A stretch of DNA of 64,000 bases. Origin: Pyrenophora tritici-repentis (lineage: Eukaryota; Ascomycota; Dothideomycetes; Pleosporales; Pleosporaceae). Positions 53,204-61,262 of the stretch are shown piece after piece. Below the pieces are notes generated by a model that saw only the letters and a program-made list of their open reading frames with translations, did no database searches and was not told where the DNA came from. The position numbers and the translations under genes are program-made. The stretch lies in the NCBI RefSeq assembly GCF_003171515.1, contig NC_089390.1:7502001-7566000 (forward strand), read 5' to 3'. Position 1 is the first letter of the stretch. Every line of letters begins with the position of its first letter.

Positions 53204-56200
53204 ACTCCTTAGACCTCATCAAGCTTCAGGTGAAGCTTGAAGGGAGGTGGATGAAGGCACTAGTAGATTCGGGATCACAAGCCAACTACGTTTCAGCGCA
53301 CGCAGCGTCTTCAGCCGGACTGAAGCCACTACGGAAACAAGAAGCTTACCCACTACATGTGGCCAACGGAGAGCCAATGCCAGGTGAACAAGAGATCACC
53401 CACGAGGTCAGACAAGTGACGCTCAACATCCAAGGACACCAAGAGAAGATAGACCTAGATGTCTTCGGACTAGCTACCCACGACATCATATTAGGACTTC
53501 CATGGTTACGAGAACACAACCCACGGATCGACTGGAAGTCGAAGATGTTCTCATTTGAGTGCTGTGGAACGGACGCAACCACAAGCCAGCCTACGCATTG
53601 TCAGAGTACGATGGTAGATGAGAGGAAACTGAATAACATCGCAAAGAAAAAGCGAGCCTCGACAAAGGACGGCCTTAAGAAACAAGGGTCCGACTCAGCA
53701 GACGCCGGAACGGAGCCACCGGGTCGACAGACTAGAGTTTTGGAGAAACGCGCAACTCCTGAGATCCCCGCAGAATACAAAGAATTCGAACATCTATTCC
53801 GGGAAGTGGCAGATGAACAAGCATTGCCAAAACACCAACCCTGGGACCACAAGATTGTCTTACAGGAAGGAAAGAAACCGACTTTCGGCCCAATATACGG
53901 ACTATCGGAAAAAGAATTGAGCACGTTACGCGACTACATCAAGACAAGTCTAGCAAAGAAATATATCCGACCATCGAAGTCACCAGCAGGATATCCAATC
54001 ATGTTTGTCCCGAAGAAAGACGGAAAACTACGACTATGTGTAGACTATCGCAAGCTCAACGACATCACAATCAAGAATCGATACCCCCTACCGAATATTA
54101 CAGAATTACGGGATCGATTATCTCGCGCAGAGATCTTTACAGCATTAGATCTTCGAGATGGATACCACCTAATTCGCATAGCGAAAGGTGAAGAGTGGAA
54201 AACGGCGTTCCGATCAAGATACGGACACTACGAATACACAGTTATGCCGTTTGGACTCACGAACGCCCCAGCAACGTTCCAGGAACTCATCAACAATGTG
54301 TTAAGAGCACATCTAGACATCTTTGTCATAGCTTATCTAGACGACATTCTCGTCTACTCCGAGACTTTAGAGGACCATGTTGAACATGTCAAGACGGTAC
54401 TAAGGGCCCTTGAGCAGTTCAACCTCCGACTCAAACCAGAGAAGTGTGAATTTCACAAGACTAAGGTCAACTTCTTAGGCTATGTAGTAGGAGCGGACGG
54501 AGTACAAATGAGCGAAGAAAAGATTCAGGTTATTAAGGATTGGCCAACACCGACAACAGTTGTACAGATACAGTCCTTCTTAGGATTCTTGAACTTCAAC
54601 CGACAGTTCATCAAGGACTTCTCAAACATTGCCATCCCTTTGACAAAACTCACAAGAAAGGACGTACTCTTTAAGTGGAGCAAGGAAGCAGAGAACGCAT
54701 TCCAAACGCTTAAGAAAGCAAGCACAGAACCACCATGTTTTCGAATATTCCAAGCAGGACACCCATTACGCTTTGAGACCGACGCATCGGATCTCGCGCT
54801 AGGCGGATGCGCAAGTCAATTGCACGAAGGCAAATGGCACCCCATCGCCTACTACTCTCGCAAATTCTCAGGACCAGAAGAACGATACGACGTTCACGAC
54901 AAGGAGCTACTAGCTATTGTCGCATGCTTACAACACTGGAGAGTATACGCAGAAAGCTGCTCGGAACTTACGATATACACAGATCACAAAAATCTAGTGA
55001 ACTTTACGACTACCAAAGTACTCAACCGCAGACAAGTAAGATGGTCAGAACTACTAGGACAATACAAGTTCAAGATTGTGTACACACCAGGAAAAGAAAA
55101 CGGTAGAGCAGACGCTCTCAGCCGTAGACCAGATATCGCAGGCACCAAGGAAGTCATCGACACCGCGATACTCAGGGTTAACGAAGACGGATCGCTAGGA
55201 CCAGCAAAAACGCTGAACGCCATCCTCCACATCGGAAACAATGTACCGGAAGAATTGCAGGAAGCAATTATTCAGCAACACCACGACGACCCTGTACACG
55301 GCCACCCGGGCATTACCAGAACAATGGAACTCATCAGACGCAACTACGAGTTCCCAGGAATGAAGGAAAAGGTTACCTTATTCATCGCAAAATGTGCAGA
55401 ATGTCAGAAGAACAAACACGACACACACGCACCTTACGGCGAGATGCAAGCGTTAGAGCTACCCACAGAACCTTGGGCAGACATCTCTATGGACTTTGTC
55501 ACAGGTTTACCAGTCTCAAGAGACCCGGCGACAAACATAGGATACAACGCAATACTCGTTGTAATCGATCGATTCACCAAGCAAGCAGAGTACATTCCGT
55601 TTAGAAACGATTTCACGGCAGTACACCTAGCTCACATCATCAACGATCGAATTATCAGACATCACGGCATACCAAAGTCAATCATAAGCGACAGAGACAA
55701 GCTCTTCACTTCAAACTTTTGGACGACACTTTTGGCCGCGATCGGTACAAAACGCAAGCTATCAACAGCGTTTCATCCGCAGACAGACGGACAGACAGAA
55801 AGAACGAACAGAACTATGAAAGCATATCTCAGGATATACGTCAATCATCAGCAAACCAACTGGGTTTCGCTTCTGCCTATGGCACAAATGGCATACAATA
55901 ACAAGCTTTCAGAGTCTACAGGACAGACTCCGTTCTATGCAAACCACGGGAGACACCCAAATCTCTTTACACGCACACTTCCAAGCCAGAAAACGGAAGC
56001 AGCCATCGCCACAGCCGAGGAGCTGAAGGCAGTACATGAGTTGCTACAGAGCAAACTCGAGACAGCACAACGTCAAAGCATTTCATATGTCAACAAGAAA
56101 CGAAAAATGGCACCTCAGCTAAAGAAGGGGGATAAAGTTTATCTACGCACGAAGAATCTTCGCACGAAGCGACCAAGCAAAGGACTCGACAACGTCAAAG

Positions 56201-56595
56201 TCGGACCATTTTTGATTCTCAACCGAAAAGGACCAGTTACGTACACACTCGATCTTCCACCAGACGCTAGAATACATCCCAGATTCCATGTAAGCCTCTT
56301 AGAACCAGCACACCCAGATACGCCATTACAGAAAACCTTCCACTACGAAACGGAAGAAGAAAACGAATTTGAAGTCGAAAACATTGTCACACACAGAGTT
56401 GTGGACAACGGCACCGAATATCTAGTCAAATGGTTAGGATACCCAGACAGCGAAAACACATGGGAACCAGACACCAACCTCACAAACTGCCGACAACTAC
56501 TTCAAGAATATAAGAAAAAGACATACCAGACAGCCTCAGCTAGAGGAAAAAACGGGAGCATCGCCAGGATTCGCGGGCGACGCGAGCGCATCTAG
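53098..56595 (+). CDS. pol: Gyp2 Pol: protease, RT, RNase H, integrase, chromodomain
   Basis: 1165 residues from the first in-frame ATG, though translation probably enters by -1 frameshift at 53155. Protease ALVDSGSQ with D57. RT about 240-450 with YLDD from Y413. RNase H from about 555 (FETDASD). Integrase zinc domain from about 727 (HHDDPVHGHPG, CAECQ), core D near 797 (DISMDFVTGLP), D near 864 (ISDRD) and E near 900 (TDGQTER). Chromodomain about 1090-1142 (YLVKWLGYPDSENTWEP), which targets integration to modified histone H3 in other chromoviruses. Its last 60 nt overlap the antisense ORF tail to tail. All catalytic residues present. Confidence 0.96.
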   Translation: MRPSCDSQRIPWIWKSGFFRPAPGPERPGKEINSVNSLDLIKLQVKLEGRWMKALVDSGSQANYVSAHAASSAGLKPLRKQEAYPLHVANGEPMPGEQEITHEVRQVTLNIQGHQEKIDLDVFGLATHDIILGLPWLREHNPRIDWKSKMFSFECCGTDATTSQPTHCQSTMVDERKLNNIAKKKRASTKDGLKKQGSDSADAGTEPPGRQTRVLEKRATPEIPAEYKEFEHLFREVADEQALPKHQPWDHKIVLQEGKKPTFGPIYGLSEKELSTLRDYIKTSLAKKYIRPSKSPAGYPIMFVPKKDGKLRLCVDYRKLNDITIKNRYPLPNITELRDRLSRAEIFTALDLRDGYHLIRIAKGEEWKTAFRSRYGHYEYTVMPFGLTNAPATFQELINNVLRAHLDIFVIAYLDDILVYSETLEDHVEHVKTVLRALEQFNLRLKPEKCEFHKTKVNFLGYVVGADGVQMSEEKIQVIKDWPTPTTVVQIQSFLGFLNFNRQFIKDFSNIAIPLTKLTRKDVLFKWSKEAENAFQTLKKASTEPPCFRIFQAGHPLRFETDASDLALGGCASQLHEGKWHPIAYYSRKFSGPEERYDVHDKELLAIVACLQHWRVYAESCSELTIYTDHKNLVNFTTTKVLNRRQVRWSELLGQYKFKIVYTPGKENGRADALSRRPDIAGTKEVIDTAILRVNEDGSLGPAKTLNAILHIGNNVPEELQEAIIQQHHDDPVHGHPGITRTMELIRRNYEFPGMKEKVTLFIAKCAECQKNKHDTHAPYGEMQALELPTEPWADISMDFVTGLPVSRDPATNIGYNAILVVIDRFTKQAEYIPFRNDFTAVHLAHIINDRIIRHHGIPKSIISDRDKLFTSNFWTTLLAAIGTKRKLSTAFHPQTDGQTERTNRTMKAYLRIYVNHQQTNWVSLLPMAQMAYNNKLSESTGQTPFYANHGRHPNLFTRTLPSQKTEAAIATAEELKAVHELLQSKLETAQRQSISYVNKKRKMAPQLKKGDKVYLRTKNLRTKRPSKGLDNVKVGPFLILNRKGPVTYTLDLPPDARIHPRFHVSLLEPAHPDTPLQKTFHYETEEENEFEVENIVTHRVVDNGTEYLVKWLGYPDSENTWEPDTNLTNCRQLLQEYKKKTYQTASARGKNGSIARIRGRRERI
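53149..53155 (+). promoter_or_regulatory. Programmed -1 frameshift site T TTT TTA
   Basis: The heptamer is in the correct gag phase (GCT-TTT-TTA gives X XXY YYZ) inside the gag-pol overlap. Nine nt downstream a GC-rich hairpin can form: CCGGCC (53165-53170), loop CAGAGC, GGCCCGG (53177-53183) with one bulged C. Pol is in the -1 frame, exactly as this site would deliver. Confidence 0.8.
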
Positions 56596-57051
56596 GGAAC
56601 CAAGGGTTTCCCACATCATCGGCGAAAACCCCACCAAGGCATCCGCCACGGGGCAATTCATCGACTCTTGCGCATCCACGTCATCACCACCATCGCGCAA
56701 GGTATTCGCCAAACATATCGCCTTCTTAGCAGCGCGCTCTTCGGCCTGCTTCAAAATCTTCTTATTTCGCATCAAGCGCGAAATCACCTGAGCCAACAAC
56801 TGCTCATCCTCCTCCACCTTCTTTTTATACTCTTCACGAGTCTTATCTAGGGACACCCACGACATGTTTACACATGGATGTCCTAGACGAGTACACTCCG
56901 AACACTTCAAACGCTTGCCATCGACTTCGGGCATCGCGACGCACTGACGGTTATTCGCAAAACAGTAATCGCAGGATACGGGCGCAAGGAGGCCGTTTCG
57001 ACGAATCTCAAGGGCAAGGCGAAGATGTTCTTTAGACCTGGGGACGGACAT
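56536..57051 (-). CDS. Antisense ORF of Gyp2: Zn2Cys6-type cysteine cluster plus coiled coil
   Basis: 171 residues from ATG 57051-57049 (MSVPRSKEHLRLALEIRR), reading from next to the 3' LTR back toward pol. Cysteines C27, C30, C37, C50, C53 and C60 follow C-X2-C-X6-C-X12-C-X2-C-X6-C, the exact spacing of fungal Gal4-type Zn(II)2Cys6 clusters, although the first loop (FANNRQ) is less basic than usual. Residues about 67-112 are charged and helical (EEYKKKVEEDEQLLAQV, KKILKQAEERAAKK), a likely dimerising coil. The start is 57 bp from the LTR, so a promoter would have to lie in the 3' LTR antisense. Could be DNA-binding or nucleic-acid-binding. Whether it is expressed is unknown. Confidence 0.75.
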   Translation of the reverse strand: MSVPRSKEHLRLALEIRRNGLLAPVSCDYCFANNRQCVAMPEVDGKRLKCSECTRLGHPCVNMSWVSLDKTREEYKKKVEEDEQLLAQVISRLMRNKKILKQAEERAAKKAICLANTLRDGGDDVDAQESMNCPVADALVGFSPMMWETLGSLDALASPANPGDAPVFSSS

Positions 57052-57090
57052 CGTCAGACACAGGCGCACGGACAAGCTTGAGGACAAGCT

Positions 57091-57108
57091 TAGGAAGGAA
57101 GGGGATGG
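57091..57108 (+). promoter_or_regulatory. Gyp2 polypurine tract
   Basis: AGGAAGGAAGGGGATGG-type purine run immediately before the 3' LTR at 57109. Confidence 0.7.
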
Positions 57109-57526
57109 TGTTACGAACCTGTGGGAAGGGGCACGGCGGTTAAGTTAAGGAGCGTCGGCGGGATAGCTGACCCCTCCATATGTGACACGGGAACTTAATC
57201 ACGTGACCTCCTCGGCTTGGCATGCACGAGGAAAAGTCTTGGCACACCCCTCGTACATACGCCACCGAGGAGTGCTCCTCGCGCGTCAGCCACCGAGGAA
57301 TCCTCGGACTCCTCTGAGCGAGGACAGCGAGCACCATAGGTATATAGCATTAGGCAATGAGCTCCTATAGCTCATTGTGTTCAACTTCGAAATCTAAGGA
57401 TTAGTACTTGATTCTCAACTCCCCGTATATTACATCGATCTACCAATCGTGCTATACACCCTCGTGTCCATCGCATCACTCTATCCCCGAGAACCAACCC
57501 AAGATCATCTTCGGACGACCTTCACA
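57109..57526 (+). repeat. Gyp2 3' LTR
   Basis: 418 bp, identical to the 5' LTR by eye, followed by GTTGC (57527-57531). Confidence 0.95.
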
Positions 57527-57531
57527 GTTGC

Positions 57532-57910
57532 TAAGTAGTCTAGATCTTAGTAGTTTGGTTTGTATGTCTAGTCTAGACTCGCTGCGCCTTCAGTCTATGC
57601 GCTTAGCTAAGATACCGGACCGTTTGCTCCCATTAAAGTCTGCGTGATTCGCTGAGGTCTCTAGTAATAGCTACAAGGTGAGAGGCTCGCTGCCTGATTG
57701 TTCAGCTTATAAGTCATATCGAGCCTAATACTAAGCGGTAAGAGAGCTCTAATCTCGCGTTAGGGTTTAGGCTGCGGCTTCTAGTGTTGTAGCATATAAG
57801 CTTTACTCTGCCCTTAACTACTCTAACTCTTTAACCTCTTACACTACTACATTCTTAATCGAAGTCATAAAACTACTATACACCCATCTATCTCCTTTGT
57901 TTCACTTATT
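57532..57910 (+). pseudogene. Decayed coding-like DNA after Gyp2
   Basis: Continues the frame begun at 50671, with repeated TAG/TAA interruptions (DSLRSLVIATR, then CLIVQLISHIEPNTKR). No domain recognised. Confidence 0.35.
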
Positions 57911-57916
57911 TATTAT

Positions 57917-57942
57917 TATCATCATCATCATCATCATCATCA
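57917..57942 (+). repeat. ATC trinucleotide microsatellite
   Basis: About eight or nine CAT/ATC units near the start of the following relic. Confidence 0.9.
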
Positions 57943-57949
57943 TAGTTTA

Positions 57950-58997
57950 CTTTGTTAATGAGCAGCAAGTCATCGAGGCCTACTCTAGCAGTGTTGGCTA
58001 AGTCGACTATGCAGACGTAGTCTATGCTCCGGATTCTTTAACCGCCATCTCGCTTACCGATCTTAAATCTGGCCACTCCGTCCTTAAACTTGGTCCTACT
58101 AGCGGTCGCCTAATCACTGCTGCGAAGCTAGCTGTCAATGATGGCTTCTGCGCTGCAGTCGATGCCGTCTAAGGCTTTATCGACAAGGACATTTCGTGGA
58201 AGCTCTAGTGTGAGGGCCTCGAAGTAGCTCCTAGTAGCACGTCTAAAAATTAGGTCCACCTGCTGTGCATGGACGTCACCAATCTTATAATGCGCCCTAG
58301 GCTCCTTGCGCTTTATCCAGACGGCTTTAACCGAATTTTCGCCCTTTATATTATTAATACTATGCCGGCGGATAAGCGCCTTTACTTCCTTTAAGAGTTG
58401 CGCTAACTCCTTAACCTAACTAGTCGTCTAATTATCTCTCGATCCGCCCGCTTTGCTGGTGTGCTAACTTCTCTAGCCGAAGAAGGTCTACTAGCTCAGT
58501 TTAAAACCACCCTAATAACTAAGTGTTCTAGCTTAATTCTCACTATACAATACCTTGATACGCGAGTTCCTACTCCTAATAAATCTCCTTGTGACAAGGT
58601 TGTAATTAGTGCTATTTAGTTTGCTCCTAATCGCCTCTAGACAACCGCCGCCTAGCAAGCTCGTAAGGCCGCTAAACATGCTAGTTTCTAGATCTACTAT
58701 ATCCACCCTATTAGTGACGGTAAAGACTTTAACCTGCTAGTTATCTAGTATCCTCCTTCTCTGTCACATCTCGACTAGATAGCTGTGCCTAACATTTCTA
58801 ACATGTTATTAGGGGTCCCTATTAATAGTCGCGCGCAATTCGGTCAGGCCCTCGAGATCACCGCCAAGAAAGGGTTCCCCAATTTCTCCTCTTTAACGCA
58901 AGAGGAGCAAGACTTTGTGTTGGTGGATGCACTCCAGCGGAAGGCCATGAATGTGGTGTTCTTAATAGGGGCAGCCCGTCCTGCTCCTAGCGTTTAG
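57950..58997 (+). pseudogene. RIP-decayed gene of unknown function
   Basis: One frame from about 57955 (NEQQVIEAYSSSVG) to the TAG at 58996-58998 stays in phase for about 350 codons, broken only by TAG or TAA at positions where CAG, CAA or TGG is likely. Segments: VYAPDSLTAISLTDLKSGHS, FNRIFALYIINTMPADKR, GVPINSRAQFGQALEITAKK, FSSLTQEEQDFVLVDALQRK. Looks like a structural or gag-type protein but I do not recognise it. 58999-59076 holds nothing visible. Confidence 0.5.
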
Positions 58998-59078
58998 GCG
59001 CGCGCGGCTAAGCACGTACAGGTTGCAGTTCTCGCTGTTCTAGGCAAGCCTTAAGAGCCCTTTTCTCTCTTTTGTCTA

Positions 59079-60932
59079 ACATGATCCATGGGCGAGCGGC
59101 GCACACGGGCGAGCGGCGCACCCCACCAACTTTACTCACCTTACTGATCTTAATCTACAATGGCTCAACGCAGCGCTACTCAATTACTATCAAATGAAGC
59201 AGATATTCAGCTTGCTATCTCATCTATTAATGCGCACCAGATCCAAGGTACCCGTACTGCTGCAGTAGTCTACAACGTAGCCGAAACAACGCTCCGCCGC
59301 CGACGCGCTGGTATACCTGCCCGACGCGATTGCCCGCCCAACTCAAGGAAGCTTACCCAGAGAGAAGAGGAGGTGATTATTAGCTATATACTTCAGCTAG
59401 ATCTGCGTGGATTTGCGCCTACCTACACAGCTGTACGTGATATGGCTGATAAGCTGCTGGCTGCGCGTGGTGGAGAGCAGGTTGGAGTCAACTGGCCATC
59501 TACCTTTGTTAAGCGTACAGACAGTCTTCGGACGTGTTTCAACCAAGCGTACGATAGGCAGAGAGCTCTTTGTGAGGATGCAACATTAATAAAGAGGTGG
59601 TTTAAGCTTGTAGAAGAGACAAAGGCTGAGCTAGGTATCTGCGATGAGGACGTCTACAACTTTGATGAAGCTGGCTTTATGATGGGCAAGATTACAACGC
59701 AGCTAGTTATAACAGGAGCAGAGAGGAGAGGCAGGCCGAAGAGTATTCAGCCAGGCAATCGCGAGTGGGTAACGCTGATCGCTGCTATCAGCGCTGCTGG
59801 CTGGTCAGTCCCACCGTTCCTCATCTTCGCTGGCCAGTACCACCTATCAGCCTGGTATAAGGAAGCTGAGATCCCACGCGACTGGGCGATCGCAGTCAGC
59901 GATAATGGCTGGACGAATAATGAGCTTGGAGTTGAGTGGCTAAAGCACTTCAACGCTCACACGCAGGCTCGTAGTGTAGGCGCGCGTCGCCTGCTTATTA
60001 TTGATGGCCATAAGAGCCACCAATCTCTAGAGTTCCAGGAGCTCTGCAAGGAGAACAATATCCATACGCTCTGTATACCTCCTCACTCATCTCACCTACT
60101 CCAGCCACTTGATGTTGGCTGCTTCTCGCCATTGAAGCGCGCGTACAGCCGTGAGGTGGAGAGCCTTATGCGCAACCACATCAACCACATCACCAAGCTA
60201 GAGTTTCTGCCAGCGTTCAAGGCAGCATTTGATCAAGCGTTCACGCCAGCCAATATCTGCTCAGCCTTCCGCGGCGCAGGCCTTGTTCCTCTACAACCAG
60301 AGGCTGTTCTATCAAAGGTAGATGTACAACTGCGTACACCTACTCCTCCAGCAGCTCTGCCAGAGGCTCCCTGGGTAGCTCAAACGCCGAGCAACGCGCG
60401 TGAGCTTGAGGCTCAGTCAAGCCTAATACGTGAGCGCGTGCGCCAGCACAAGAGCTCATCACCAGCTTCAATTATTATGGCGATTGACCAGCTAAAGAAG
60501 GGCGCCGAGGTGATGATGCTCTCTGCTGAGCTGATGCGCGATCGGATCTCTAGTCTTGAGAAGGCCAATAGCGCAGCCTCAGAGCGTAGGCGGCGCTCTA
60601 AAAGGCGTATACAGAAGCATGGAGTACTCACAAAGGGAGCTGGAGAGGATATACTGGCTCAAAATGAGGCTGACCAGCAGATTGCTCATGAAGAGCGTCA
60701 AGGAGGAGCGCGATCAGGCCTCAGCCAGCGGGCTCAAAGGCGCTGCACTAGGTGCAAGGAGACTGGGCACAACTCGCGCACATGCAAGACTGATACTATT
60801 AATATAGAGTAATCTACTGTATCAATATCTAGCAATAATATTATCGCGTTGTTGAGATGCATCGCTTTAAAGTTGCAAAAGTTGGTGGGGTGCGCCGCTC
60901 GCCCGTGTGCGCCGCTCGCCCATGGATCATGT
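59079..60932 (+). mobile_element. FotA copy 2, complete pogo/Fot-type transposon (1854 bp)
   Basis: Perfect 55-bp TIRs (59079-59133, 60878-60932) starting ACATGATCCATGGGCGAG, flanked by TA (59077-59078, 60933-60934). Identical to the part of copy 1 in the window wherever compared and in opposite orientation. No RIP. Confidence 0.97.
59160..60812 (+). CDS. FotA transposase, DDE superfamily
   Basis: 550 residues, ATG 27 bp inside the TIR end. Helix-turn-helix about 15-60, CENP-B-like domain about 65-150 ([20 protein letters not shown]), DDE core with NFDEAGF D169, IIDGHKSH D282, HLLQPLDV D318 (DD35D). About 420-500 helical linker, C-terminal zinc knuckle [14 protein letters not shown] at about 529-542, a feature of some Fot-type transposases that probably aids DNA binding. 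Intact and duplicated in the window, so likely active recently. Confidence 0.96.
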   Translation: MAQRSATQLLSNEADIQLAISSINAHQIQGTRTAAVVYNVAETTLRRRRAGIPARRDCPPNSRKLTQREEEVIISYILQLDLRGFAPTYTAVRDMADKLLAARGGEQVGVNWPSTFVKRTDSLRTCFNQAYDRQRALCEDATLIKRWFKLVEETKAELGICDEDVYNFDEAGFMMGKITTQLVITGAERRGRPKSIQPGNREWVTLIAAISAAGWSVPPFLIFAGQYHLSAWYKEAEIPRDWAIAVSDNGWTNNELGVEWLKHFNAHTQARSVGARRLLIIDGHKSHQSLEFQELCKENNIHTLCIPPHSSHLLQPLDVGCFSPLKRAYSREVESLMRNHINHITKLEFLPAFKAAFDQAFTPANICSAFRGAGLVPLQPEAVLSKVDVQLRTPTPPAALPEAPWVAQTPSNARELEAQSSLIRERVRQHKSSSPASIIMAIDQLKKGAEVMMLSAELMRDRISSLEKANSAASERRRRSKRRIQKHGVLTKGAGEDILAQNEADQQIAHEERQGGARSGLSQRAQRRCTRCKETGHNSRTCKTDTINIE

Positions 60933-60934
60933 TA

Positions 60935-61075
60935 ATTTGCTTACTTCTTCTTATTTCCTTTGTTCTGGCGCCTCTAGACTTAAGAGGCTTCTACCTTCTA
61001 ACTATGTATAGTAGAAAGTATTGGAACAAGGTCTCCTCTGGTGGTATGACTACCATAGGGAACCGAGTAGAGGTA
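60935..61075. other. Short spacer between FotA and Cop4
   Basis: About 140 bp with no feature. Its last five bases AGGTA (61071-61075) would be the Cop4 target duplicate if the same bases follow the other LTR outside the window. Confidence 0.5.
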
Positions 61076-61255
61076 TGTTAGGTCACCACGTATTGGATTG
61101 AACTACACTAAGAGCTGTTGTTCTGTCTTCTTATTATCATGATGATCTGGGGATTTACATGACAGATCATCATTCCGCGTCGGTCCTTCTGCTCGGGCTT
61201 ACTTCCACGAGCCTCATCCCCGCCGACCTGGACTGAACCTTACATCTTCTCAACA
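61076..61255 (-). repeat. Cop4 3' LTR (180 bp)
   Basis: Plus-strand TGTTAGGT to TTCTCAACA, so minus-strand TGTTGAGAAG to CCTAACA. On the minus strand the purine tract CCTGAGGGGGAG precedes it at 61256-61267, next to the pol stop. Confidence 0.8.
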
Positions 61256-61262
61256 CTCCCCC

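Larger units (their letters stand above)
50813..57526 (+). mobile_element. Gyp2, complete Ty3/gypsy retrotransposon (6714 bp) with antisense ORF
   Basis: 418-bp LTRs at 50813-51230 and 57109-57526, identical over their length as far as I can compare, target duplicate GTTGC (50808-50812, 57527-57531). Gag, pol and an extra minus-strand ORF are all open, without RIP. Different family from Gyp1: larger LTR, -1 instead of +1 gag-pol relation, and a classical chromodomain. Confidence 0.97.
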
